From Caballeronia sp. TF1N1 (lineage in GTDB: Bacteria; Pseudomonadota; Gammaproteobacteria; Burkholderiales; Burkholderiaceae): a DNA stretch of 64,000 nt. The stretch lies in the NCBI RefSeq assembly GCF_022878925.1, contig NZ_CP084628.1, positions 1,116,001 through 1,180,000 of the forward strand, in the 5' to 3' direction. The position numbers and the translations under genes are program-made. The notes beneath the pieces were generated by a model. It had not been told where the DNA came from. It did no database searches and saw only the letters and a list, made by a program, of their open reading frames with translations. Below are positions 34,797 to 42,584 of the stretch, piece by piece; positions within the stretch are counted from its first letter, which is position 1, and each line of letters opens with the position of its first letter.

Positions 34797-35954
34797 GTGA
34801 GTAATCTGCTGGATGCCTTTCATCTAACGGCGTTGCCCGCCGAGGCCGAAGCCTTCCGCGCGGAAGTGAAGGAGTTCATCGCGGAACATCAGCCGCACGC
34901 CGCGGCCGACGTCCGCGCCCGTTCATGGATGGGCTTCGATGCCGCATTCAGCCGTCGGCTCGCCGCGCGCGGCTGGGTCGGGCTCACGCTGCCCACGCGT
35001 TACGGTGGCGCGGGAATGGACGCGTTTCGACGTTTCGTGCTGGTGGAAGAATTACTTGCCGTTGGCGCACCGGTGGCCGCGCACTGGATCGCGGACCGGC
35101 AAAGCGGTCCATTGATCCTGCGCTACGGAACTCAGGCGCAAAAGGACTTCTACCTGCCGCGCATTTGCGCCGCGTCGGCGTTTTTCTGCATCGGCATGAG
35201 CGAACCCAACGCGGGCTCGGATCTCGCCAGCGTGCGAACCCGCGCGGTACGCAGTGAAGGCGGCTGGCGGCTGAACGGCCGCAAGATCTGGACGACCAAT
35301 GCACAGCACTGTCAGTACATGATCGCGCTCGTGCGTTCGTCGGGAGCTCCGGAGGATCGCCAGAAGGGTTTGTCGCAGTTCATCGTGGATCTCGCGTTGC
35401 CGGGCGTGATTGTGCGGCCTATCGTGGACCTCACGGGCGACGCGCACTTCTCCGAAGTGACCTTCGACGATGTCTTCCTCAACGACGAAGCGCTGATCGG
35501 CGAGGAAGGCGCAGGCTGGGAACAGGTGACCGCGGAACTCGCGTTCGAACGTAGCGGCCCGGAGCGGCTTTATTCGAGCGTCGTGCTGCTCGATAGCTGG
35601 GTCGCCCATTTGCGAAGAGAGAGTGCGAAACCCGCTGACCTTGCTTTGCTTGGCAGCCTCGTCGCGCAACTGGCGACATTGCGTTGCATGTCCATCGCGG
35701 TGACGGCGCGGCTCGCGCGTGGCGAGAGCCCGGTGGTCGAGGCCGCCCTGGTGAAGGACATCGGCACCGAGTTCGAGCAGACCATACCCGCGCTGCTGGA
35801 AGCCGCGATCACGGCCGATCCGGCACGGCCCATCGCACCCGAGCTGTACCGGACGCTGGCCTATCTCAGTCAAGTTTCCCCTGCATTCTCGTTGCGCGGC
35901 GGCACGCGCGAAGTGCTGCGCGGCATGATCGCGCGCGGCCTGGGCTTGCGCTAA
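34797..35954 (+). CDS. Acyl-CoA dehydrogenase subunit, probable catalytic partner of a heteromer
   Basis: 385 residues from a GTG after GGGAGCGAG. FAD motif FCIGMSEPNAGSDLASVRTRA and GGWRLNGRKIWTTNAQ are intact, and the likely base is Glu251 in FERSGPERL. The C-terminus FSLRGGTREVLRGMIARGLGL is family-typical. It is followed after 25 bases by a shorter, degenerate acyl-CoA dehydrogenase. Such adjacent unlike subunits form alpha2-beta2 enzymes in steroid side-chain and related degradation in Actinobacteria and Proteobacteria, each subunit contributing part of the FAD site. Substrate unknown. Confidence 0.85.
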   Translation: MSNLLDAFHLTALPAEAEAFRAEVKEFIAEHQPHAAADVRARSWMGFDAAFSRRLAARGWVGLTLPTRYGGAGMDAFRRFVLVEELLAVGAPVAAHWIADRQSGPLILRYGTQAQKDFYLPRICAASAFFCIGMSEPNAGSDLASVRTRAVRSEGGWRLNGRKIWTTNAQHCQYMIALVRSSGAPEDRQKGLSQFIVDLALPGVIVRPIVDLTGDAHFSEVTFDDVFLNDEALIGEEGAGWEQVTAELAFERSGPERLYSSVVLLDSWVAHLRRESAKPADLALLGSLVAQLATLRCMSIAVTARLARGESPVVEAALVKDIGTEFEQTIPALLEAAITADPARPIAPELYRTLAYLSQVSPAFSLRGGTREVLRGMIARGLGLR

Positions 35955-35979
35955 TTCTCATGCATCAGGAAAGACTCCC

Positions 35980-36984
35980 ATGTTCACGGAAGCAATCGAG
36001 GCCATTCTGCGCGATTACGCGACTCCGGACGCCATCAGGGCCATCGAAAACGGTGGCTCGCCCTCGGCCATCTGGGCTGCGCTGGAAGAAGCCGGCTTTC
36101 TGGAACTGCTGACGCCGGAAAGCGCGGGCGGTGCCGGGCTTGCGCTGTCCGCGCTCGCGCCTGTCTTCGTCACGCTGGGGCGGTTCGCCACGCCCGCGCC
36201 GGTGGCGCAGAGCATCGCGGCGCGGGCGTTGTTGCGCGAGAGCGGCATTGCGGCTCCAGCCGGCATGATCACGCTGGCGGGCCGCTGCCGACGCCTTGAC
36301 GATGAGCACCATTCGTTGGAGGCGCCCGCCACGCCGTTCGGGACCATCTGTGAATATGTGCTCGCGAATCTCGATGGCGCTCTGCTTCTGCTCGACGCGA
36401 ACCATGCCGCACGCGAGCCGGGCGGCGTGCGGGGCAGCCTGTGGGCAACCCTGACATGGCGCGGCGACCGCGTTCCCGCGCCGCTCGGTCGTAGCGGCGA
36501 GGAAGTGCCTCTGTTCAGCGCGGCCATTCACGCGGCAGCCATCTCTGGTGCGATGGATCGTGTATTCGGCATGACGCTTCGGTACTGCAACGACCGGTCT
36601 CAATTCGGCAAGTCCATCGGCAAGTTTCAGGCGGTGCAACATCAGTTGAGTGTGATGGCCCAGCACACGAGCGCGGCGGCAATTGCAGCCGAACTGGCGT
36701 TTTCCGGCGCCGGCCCTGTGCCGGCGCGGCTCGCGACGGCGATCGCCAAGGCGCGCACCAGCATGGCGGTGCCGCTGGTGGCGTCCACCGCTCACGCGCT
36801 GCACGGGGCTATCGGCGTGACCGCGGAGTACGATCTGCAGCTCTATACGCGCAGACTGCACGAATGGCGCATGGCCGACGGTTCCGAGGCGTACTGGAAT
36901 TGCGTGGTCGGCGAGGCGGCGCTCGCGCGGATGACCCCCACGATCGCCGACTTCGCACGAACCGCACCGCTCGAAACGGCCTGA
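35980..36984 (+). CDS. Short acyl-CoA dehydrogenase-like subunit, probable heteromer partner
   Basis: 334 residues, shorter than the usual 380. Recognisable are EEAGFLELLTPESAGGAGL, the helix ALRYCNDRSQFGKSIGKFQAVQHQLSVMA-like segment near residues 200-230 with the FAD-contact RSQFG, and HALHGAIGVTAEYDLQLYTRRLHEW. The central beta-domain motif for substrate and FAD (TEPGAGSD) is absent, so alone it should be inactive. Paired with the preceding subunit it fits the non-catalytic half of a heterotetrameric dehydrogenase. Its stop codon falls within a short repeated sequence. Confidence 0.82.
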   Translation: MFTEAIEAILRDYATPDAIRAIENGGSPSAIWAALEEAGFLELLTPESAGGAGLALSALAPVFVTLGRFATPAPVAQSIAARALLRESGIAAPAGMITLAGRCRRLDDEHHSLEAPATPFGTICEYVLANLDGALLLLDANHAAREPGGVRGSLWATLTWRGDRVPAPLGRSGEEVPLFSAAIHAAAISGAMDRVFGMTLRYCNDRSQFGKSIGKFQAVQHQLSVMAQHTSAAAIAAELAFSGAGPVPARLATAIAKARTSMAVPLVASTAHALHGAIGVTAEYDLQLYTRRLHEWRMADGSEAYWNCVVGEAALARMTPTIADFARTAPLETA

Positions 36985-36990
36985 GTGACG

Positions 36991-37020
36991 GGCCTGAGAC
37001 AAAACGGCCTGAGACAAAAC
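36991..37020 (+). repeat. Tandem 15-bp repeat between the dehydrogenase subunit and hydratase genes
   Basis: GGCCTGAGACAAAAC occurs twice head to tail (36991-37005 and 37006-37020), with partial copies before (36978-36985, over the stop codon) and after (37021-37030). Probably replication slippage. It lies in frame with, but upstream of, the hydratase ATG. Confidence 0.85.
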
Positions 37021-37059
37021 GGCCGGAGACGACGGCTTCTAATAACGACCGGACATTCC

Positions 37060-37854
37060 ATGAACGACTTTCTGAAGTACGAGCAGGATGGTCATATCGT
37101 CACGCTGACGATGAACGAGCCCGAGCGCCGCAATCCGCTGACCGGCAACACGGCGGTGGACGAATTCCTCGACGCGATCAGGCGGATCGAGACGGACCGC
37201 TCGGTGCGGGCCGTGATCCTGACCGGTGCCGGAACGGCCTTCTCTTCGGGCGGCAACGTCCATGACATGGAGCGGCATGCATCGGGGTCCATGTCAGGCA
37301 TGGAGATCCGTCAGGAGTACCGGCGAGGCATTCAACAGTTGCCGCTCGCGCTCTTCAATTTGGAAGTGCCTGTCATCGCGGCGGTGAACGGCGCGGCAAT
37401 CGGCGCCGGACTGGATCTCACTTGCATGTGTGATATACGCATTGCGTCGGAACACGCAAAGTTCGCCGAGAGTTTTGTCCGGCTTGGCATCATTCCCGGC
37501 GATGGTGGCGCGTGGCTCCTGCCACGCATCATCGGACTGTCGCGGGCGGCGGAACTGACCTTCACCGGCCGAGTGATCGGCGCCCAGCAGGCGCTCGAAT
37601 GGAATCTCGTATCGCGCGTCGTTGCGCATGACACGCTGCTTGCGACCGCGCGCGCCCTCGCCGAGGACATCGCGGCCAATCCGCCGCATGCGGTGCGCCT
37701 TGCCAAACGGCTGCTGCGCGAAGGCATGCATTGCCGGCTCGACACGCTGCTGGAAATGTCGGCGGCTTATCAGGCGTTGGCTCATCAAACGGACGATCAC
37801 CGCGAAGCCGTGTCCGCTTTCATCGACAAACGGCAGCCGTCGTTCAACGGATAA
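37060..37854 (+). CDS. Enoyl-CoA hydratase/isomerase (crotonase) family enzyme
   Basis: 264 residues. NGAAIGAGLDLTCMCDIRIASEHAKF forms the oxyanion hole and CoA pocket. Of the two acid residues of classical hydratase, the second is kept (Glu165 in SRAAEL) while the first is Phe139 (AESFVRLG) and an Asp follows in GIIPGDGG. Enzymes of this sub-branch can be hydratases, isomerases or hydrolases, so calling it a plain hydratase is not safe. It starts at 37060; an upstream in-frame GTG would add the repeated sequence. Located 23 bases before the CoA ligase in the left arm. Confidence 0.86.
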   Translation: MNDFLKYEQDGHIVTLTMNEPERRNPLTGNTAVDEFLDAIRRIETDRSVRAVILTGAGTAFSSGGNVHDMERHASGSMSGMEIRQEYRRGIQQLPLALFNLEVPVIAAVNGAAIGAGLDLTCMCDIRIASEHAKFAESFVRLGIIPGDGGAWLLPRIIGLSRAAELTFTGRVIGAQQALEWNLVSRVVAHDTLLATARALAEDIAANPPHAVRLAKRLLREGMHCRLDTLLEMSAAYQALAHQTDDHREAVSAFIDKRQPSFNG

Positions 37855-37877
37855 CGCGCCGGCAGAGGGAAGACAGC

Positions 37878-39434
37878 ATGCAGTTGACTCAGGGCCTTCA
37901 TCGCTCGCTTCGGCAGAACCCGGACCGGACGGCGGTATCGTTCAAAGGGCGCAGGCGGACCTTTCGTGAATTCGGCGATCGCGTCGCGCGGCTTGCGTCG
38001 GCTCTGGTCGAACTCGGCCTGACGGAGGGCGAGCGAGTCGGCATGCTGGCGCTGAATTCCGACCGCTACCTCGAGTATGCGATGGGCGTTTGGTGGGGCG
38101 GCGGCGTGCTCAATCCCGTCAATATTCGCTGGAGCGCCGCGGAGATCGCCTATTCGTTGAACGATTGCGACACGCGCATCCTGATCGTGGATGACCAGCA
38201 CCTCGAGACCGCGCGCGACGTATGCCGCCTCGTGCGAACCGTTCCAATACTGGTTCACGCAGGCGATGGCGCGGCGCCGGACGGCATGCTGTCGTTCGAC
38301 GCCCTGATCGCGGCAGCCGCGCCGATGGAGGACATCGGTCGCAGCGGCGCCGACCTCGCTTGCATCATGTACACCGGCGGCACCACCGGTGTTCCGAAAG
38401 GGGTGATGCAGACGCATCTGAACATGTGGTCGTCGTGCATCATGCGGATCGCGGAATCGGCGCCGCTCGCCGGGACCGCGGTGCTGCACGCCGCGCCGTT
38501 TTTTCATGTCGCGGCTCTGGGGCGTGCGCTCGTGCAGTTCGTTGCGGGCGAGGCGCATGTGATCATTCCCGCCTTCGACGCGCGCGAAGTCTTGAAGGCA
38601 ATCGATCAGGAGCACGTCAGCGAAACCCTGCTCGTGCCGACGATGATCCAGGCCGTCTTGAATCACCCAGATTTTGCCCAAGCCGATTTGTCGCGCTTGC
38701 GGCGCCTCACCTATGGCGCGTCGCCTATTCCCGAGCCGTTGCTGAATCGCGTGATCGAATGCCTGCCGGGTGTCGAACTGGCGCATTCGTACGGCATGAC
38801 CGAGGCCTGTCCCAGCATCTCCGTCAATCCGCCCGCCAATCACGATGACGCGGCGAGAAAGAGCGGCCTTTATCGCTCCATCGGCCGTGGGCTGCCCGGA
38901 CTGCTGGTGAAAGTGGTCGATGTGCACGGCCAGGAAGTGCCGCGCGGCACGGTAGGGGAGCTCGTCGTGCGCGGACCGAACGTAATGGCGGGCTACTGGA
39001 ACAAGCCGGAGGAAACCGCGCGGGCCTTACGTCGCGGCTGGCTGCATACTGGCGACGGCGCGTATATGGACGACCGAGGCTATCTGTACATCGTCGACCG
39101 GCTCAAGGACATGATCGTCAGCGGCGGCGAAAACGTCTATTCCGCCGAGGTCGAAAACGTGATTTCACTTCACGGCGCGGTCGCCGCGTGTGCGGTGATA
39201 GGCGTGCCGCATGACATGTGGGGCGAAGCGGTCCACGCCGTGATCGTGTGCAAGCCCGGCGAAACGACCAGCGAAGAAGAGATACGCAGGCATTGCCGCG
39301 CGTTCATCGCCGGCTATAAATGTCCCAGAACGATCGAGTTTCGGGAGCGGCTGCCGTTGTCGGGCGCGGGCAAGATCCTCAAGCGCGAACTCCGCGCGGC
39401 ATACTGGGCGGGCAGGGCGCGCGCCGTCAACTAA
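37878..39434 (+). CDS. AMP-forming acyl-CoA ligase (left arm)
   Basis: 518 residues from the ATG at 37878, after GAGGGAAG. The ANL superfamily motifs are complete: P-loop YTGGTTGVPKG (165-175), YGMTEACP, GWLHTGDGAYMD, DRLKDMIVSGGENVYSAEVE and the catalytic lysine in SGAGKILKREL near the end. It makes acyl-AMP then acyl-CoA from a free acid. The size and motifs suit medium/long or branched acids. It is distinct from the second, feruloyl-CoA-synthetase-like ligase of the right arm, so the locus may activate two different acids. Confidence 0.9.
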   Translation: MQLTQGLHRSLRQNPDRTAVSFKGRRRTFREFGDRVARLASALVELGLTEGERVGMLALNSDRYLEYAMGVWWGGGVLNPVNIRWSAAEIAYSLNDCDTRILIVDDQHLETARDVCRLVRTVPILVHAGDGAAPDGMLSFDALIAAAAPMEDIGRSGADLACIMYTGGTTGVPKGVMQTHLNMWSSCIMRIAESAPLAGTAVLHAAPFFHVAALGRALVQFVAGEAHVIIPAFDAREVLKAIDQEHVSETLLVPTMIQAVLNHPDFAQADLSRLRRLTYGASPIPEPLLNRVIECLPGVELAHSYGMTEACPSISVNPPANHDDAARKSGLYRSIGRGLPGLLVKVVDVHGQEVPRGTVGELVVRGPNVMAGYWNKPEETARALRRGWLHTGDGAYMDDRGYLYIVDRLKDMIVSGGENVYSAEVENVISLHGAVAACAVIGVPHDMWGEAVHAVIVCKPGETTSEEEIRRHCRAFIAGYKCPRTIEFRERLPLSGAGKILKRELRAAYWAGRARAVN

Positions 39435-39456
39435 CGAAGTCAGGCAGCGAAGCCTT

Positions 39457-39473
39457 CCACCCGGCCAGGGGGG
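39457..39473. promoter_or_regulatory. Operator copy 4, one mismatch (CCACCC-GGCCA-GGGGGG)
   Basis: Intergenic site between the CoA ligase stop and the racemase start, differing from the CCACCC-N5-GGGTGG core at one base. It is centred about 130 bases before the racemase gene, suggesting a second promoter there. Confidence 0.5.
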
Positions 39474-39595
39474 TGCCGCTTCTCCTGCATTCTGGCTTAC
39501 TTCCACTGAATCGAGGCCGTCATCCGGAAGACGGAAAGCCGATCTACCGCGGTGCGCCGAACGCACCGTCATGCAAAATCGACAAGGGAGGGACG

Positions 39596-40756
39596 ATGGG
39601 TGTTTTGAGCGGTGTACGCGTGCTGGAATTCGAGGCAATCGGTCCGGGGCCGTTCGGCGCCATGTTGCTGGCCGACATGGGCGCGGATGTCTTGCGAGTC
39701 GACCGGCCCCGTCCGCACGCCGATCTGGGTCCGAAGACCAACGGCAACCGTGCGGATGTCACGGGGCGCGGTCGTCGTTCGGTCACGCTGGATCTGAAGC
39801 AACCCGAAGCGGCTGAAGCCGCGCTGGATCTGATTTCCCGCGCCGATGTGCTGATCGAAGGCTTTCGGCCCGGCACCATGGAACGCCTTGGGCTCGGCCC
39901 GCAAGCCGCACTGTCGCGCAACTCGCGACTCGTGTATGGACGCATGACCGGTTGGGGGCAAACGGGTCCGCTCGCCGCGCGCGCGGGGCACGATCTGAAC
40001 TACATCGCGCTGTCCGGCGTGCTGTCCGGCATCGGCCGCGCTGACGGAGCGCCGGTGCCGCCGCTGAATCTTGTCGGCGACTACGGCGGTGGCGGCATGC
40101 TTCTCGCGCTGGGCGTGGTGGCGGCGCTCTTCGACGTTCAGCGTGGCGGCGAAGGTCAGGTAGTCGATGCCGCGATGATCGAAGGCGCGGCGCAACTGGG
40201 TTTGATCTTTTGGGGCATGCTCGCTTCGGGCAACTGGCGCGAGGAGCGCGAGAGCAATCTGCTGGATGGCGGCACGCCCTGGTACGACAGCTACCGCACT
40301 CGCGATGGTCAATACATGACGGTCGGCGCGGTCGAGTCGCGTTTCTATGCCGAACTCCTCACGAAGCTCGGCCTCGCAGGCGCGGAATTGCCGGAGCAGC
40401 ACGATCGCAGCGGCTGGCCGGTTCTGCGCGAACGCTTTGCGGCGGCCTTTCTCGAACGCACGCGCGATGAATGGTGCGCCGTGTTCGAAGGTAGCGACGC
40501 GTGTGTCGCACCGGTTTTGAGCTTTTCGGAGGCGCCGGCTCATCCGCAGCATCAGGCGCGCGGCAGTTTCGTCGAGGTGGCTGGCGTGGTTCAGCCTGCA
40601 CCCGCACCGCGTTTTTCTCGCACGCCTTCGAGAGTCACGCGCGCCGCGCCGCAACGCGGTGAAGGGGGGCTGCGTGCGTTGCACGATTGGGGGTTCGACG
40701 ACGCCGCCATCGATCGCATGCGCCTTCACGGGGTCGGCTTTCAGGCAGAGGGCTGA
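39596..40756 (+). CDS. Alpha-methylacyl-CoA racemase (CaiB/BaiF family)
   Basis: 386 residues from the ATG at 39596, directly after AAGGGAGGG. Racemase rather than CoA-transferase is indicated by GHDLNYIALSG with His132 and GDYGGGG with Asp162, the two-base acid/base pair of alpha-methylacyl-CoA racemase. N-terminal GVRVLEFEAIGPGPFGAMLLADMGADVLRV is family-typical. It interconverts 2R- and 2S-methylacyl-CoA, needed because beta-oxidation dehydrogenases take the S form. Its presence is the best clue that the pathway handles methyl-branched chains. Last gene of the left arm, facing the right arm. Confidence 0.87.
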   Translation: MGVLSGVRVLEFEAIGPGPFGAMLLADMGADVLRVDRPRPHADLGPKTNGNRADVTGRGRRSVTLDLKQPEAAEAALDLISRADVLIEGFRPGTMERLGLGPQAALSRNSRLVYGRMTGWGQTGPLAARAGHDLNYIALSGVLSGIGRADGAPVPPLNLVGDYGGGGMLLALGVVAALFDVQRGGEGQVVDAAMIEGAAQLGLIFWGMLASGNWREERESNLLDGGTPWYDSYRTRDGQYMTVGAVESRFYAELLTKLGLAGAELPEQHDRSGWPVLRERFAAAFLERTRDEWCAVFEGSDACVAPVLSFSEAPAHPQHQARGSFVEVAGVVQPAPAPRFSRTPSRVTRAAPQRGEGGLRALHDWGFDDAAIDRMRLHGVGFQAEG

Positions 40757-40781
40757 GCCCGTCCGAGTCATACGCGGTAGC

Positions 40782-40813
40782 AAAAAAAACGGTCCGGCTT
40801 CGAGCCGGACCGT
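40782..40813 (-). terminator. Intrinsic terminator of the right arm, possibly bidirectional
   Basis: ACGGTCCGGCT (40789-40799) pairs perfectly with AGCCGGACCGT (40803-40813) around a three-base loop. On the minus strand the hairpin is followed by eight T residues, a strong terminator for the SDR-ending operon. On the plus strand the same hairpin may also stop left-arm transcription, though no T-run follows. Confidence 0.92.
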
Positions 40814-40837
40814 TGTGCGTTCATGCCACTGCCCGCA

Positions 40838-41662
40838 TCACTGCAGATTGCCGGCTACCGCGACCGTCTGCCCCGTGATGTAGTTCGACTCGGGCGAGCA
40901 AAACAGATAGACGCCGCCAGCCGCTTCTTCCGGCGTGCCCCCGCGTCCCAGCGGATTGCTCATCGCATGCGCTTTTAGCCGCTCCGCATTCACGCCCACG
41001 CGAATATCGCGCCCTTCGATCCTGACCGTCGCGCCGGAATCCGCATCCGCCTTCGTCATGCGCGTGTGAATCAACCCGAACGCCACGCAGTTGACATTGA
41101 CGTTCAAGCGCCCCCACTCGCGGCTTAGCGCACGCGTCATGCCGATCACGCCCGCTTTCGCCGACGAATAGTTCATCTGCCCGGCATTGCCGGTGAGCGC
41201 CGATACCGACGAAATATTCACGACCTTGCGATATACGTCGCGGCCGGCTTCCTTGTCGGCGGCATGCAACGCCTTCACATGCGGATAGGCGGCGCGCAGA
41301 ATGCGAAACGGCGCGGTCATGTGACAGTCGATGATCGCGTACCACTGTTCGTCGGTCATCTTCTGGACCACGTCGTCCCACGTATAGCCGGCATTGTTGA
41401 CGATGATGTCGATGCCCTTGAACGTGTTCATCGCCGTGCCGATGAAGCGGTCGGCGAAGTCGGGCGCGCTTACGTTGCCGACGACCGCGACGGCCTGCGT
41501 GCCCATCTTCTTCAAAACCTCGACCGTTTCGTGCGCCGGCTCGGCGTCGAGGTCGTTGATCACGAGACGCGCGCCTTCGCTTGCCAGTTTCTCCGCGATC
41601 GCGCGGCCAATACCACGTCCGGAACCGGTGACGAGCGCTACCTTGCCGTCGAGCTTACCCAT
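40838..41662 (-). CDS. Short-chain dehydrogenase, probable 3-hydroxyacyl-CoA dehydrogenase
   Basis: 274 residues. Classical SDR: TGSGRGIG (12-19) for cofactor, Asp38 after strand 2 favouring NAD, NNAG (89-92), Ser152 and YSSAK with Tyr165 and Lys169. SDRs of this kind oxidise 3-hydroxyacyl-CoA in multifunctional-enzyme-2-like beta-oxidation, where the hydratase is a MaoC-type protein, exactly the partners here. AAGGAG precedes the start. Last gene of the right arm, 24 bases after the MaoC hydratase. Confidence 0.9.
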   Translation of the reverse strand: MGKLDGKVALVTGSGRGIGRAIAEKLASEGARLVINDLDAEPAHETVEVLKKMGTQAVAVVGNVSAPDFADRFIGTAMNTFKGIDIIVNNAGYTWDDVVQKMTDEQWYAIIDCHMTAPFRILRAAYPHVKALHAADKEAGRDVYRKVVNISSVSALTGNAGQMNYSSAKAGVIGMTRALSREWGRLNVNVNCVAFGLIHTRMTKADADSGATVRIEGRDIRVGVNAERLKAHAMSNPLGRGGTPEEAAGGVYLFCSPESNYITGQTVAVAGNLQ

Positions 41663-41686
41663 GTCTATCTCCTTGATGAAACGAAA

Positions 41687-42103
41687 CTACAGTGCGATCG
41701 ACGCGTCGCCCAGGACGCGCGGCTCGCCGTATTGATTGGTGGTCTGGATCTCGACCTTCACGAGACGTTCGCCATTCGCCTCGGATTTGTCGACGACCCG
41801 TCCGCTGCACGTGATCCGGTGTCCCAGTTGCGTGATGCCGACGAAGCGCACGCCGAAGTGCCGCAGATTGCGCTGGTCGGTCCACAGCGTCAGCAGGCGG
41901 CCGAGCCAGGCCATCGACAACATGCCGTGCGCAAAGACGTCGGGCATGCCGGCACGCCGTGCAAAATCGAGGTCGATGTGAACCGCGTTGTGATCGCCGG
42001 ATGCGCCTGCGAAAAGCGCCAGCGTCGTGCGGTCGACGGGCGCCAGCGTGAGCGGCGGCAGTGTGTCACCCACCTCGATGTCATCGAAACTCAATGGTGT
42101 CAT
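41687..42103 (-). CDS. MaoC-type (R)-enoyl-CoA hydratase, catalytic half
   Basis: 138 residues of one hot-dog fold. FAGASGDHNAVHID carries the hydratase-2 dyad Asp37/His42, and AHGMLSMAWLGRLLT is the following conserved helix. It hydrates trans-2-enoyl-CoA. It follows a second MaoC-like gene by 12 bases; in steroid and related pathways two single-fold proteins join into a heterodimer in which one keeps the dyad. That arrangement is likely here. Confidence 0.88.
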   Translation of the reverse strand: MTPLSFDDIEVGDTLPPLTLAPVDRTTLALFAGASGDHNAVHIDLDFARRAGMPDVFAHGMLSMAWLGRLLTLWTDQRNLRHFGVRFVGITQLGHRITCSGRVVDKSEANGERLVKVEIQTTNQYGEPRVLGDASIAL

Positions 42104-42115
42104 TCGGGTTTCTCC

Positions 42116-42556
42116 TCAGCCGTTGCGATGCACGAGCACGCTGCGCAGATCCGCGACATGCTCGCCATGCTGGTTGGTCACACGCGTTTCGCGCACCACG
42201 AAATCGAGCGCGCCGCCTTTCTTGTCGTAGATGTCGGCGATGCGGCACTCGAAGCGCAGCACGTCGCCCGCATAGGCCAGACGGTGATAGGTGAACGACT
42301 GCTCGCCGTGCAGGATGCGCGCGACCTGAATGCCGATCTCGTCGCGCCAGCTTTTATCGGGCTGCTCGAGTTCCAGTGAAAACAGGAAGGTGGGCGGCAG
42401 TGGCAGGCCGGGGTGGCCGGCATCGCGCGCCGCCGATTCATCGAAATAGATCGGGTTGGTCTCGCCGATCGCCTTCGCGAAAAAGCGCAGTCGTCCCGCT
42501 TCGGCCACGGTACGAAAGGCCGGAATCACCAGGCCGATGTGCTTCTTGTCGATCAT
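42116..42556 (-). CDS. MaoC-like N-terminal hot-dog protein, probable hydratase partner
   Basis: 146 residues of the FAS1-like/MaoC-N type: IPAFRTVAEAGRLRFFAKAIGETNPIYFD, PLPPTFLFSLEL and LHGEQSFTYHRLAYAGDVLRFECRIADIYDKKGG. The catalytic dyad is replaced (GETNPIYFD), so it probably builds the acyl-binding tunnel for the adjacent catalytic MaoC protein. GGAG lies before the start. Spacing is 28 bases from the thiolase and 12 bases to the partner. Confidence 0.87.
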   Translation of the reverse strand: MIDKKHIGLVIPAFRTVAEAGRLRFFAKAIGETNPIYFDESAARDAGHPGLPLPPTFLFSLELEQPDKSWRDEIGIQVARILHGEQSFTYHRLAYAGDVLRFECRIADIYDKKGGALDFVVRETRVTNQHGEHVADLRSVLVHRNG

Positions 42557-42584
42557 GTCGGATACTCCATCGGAAGGCGCGGCA

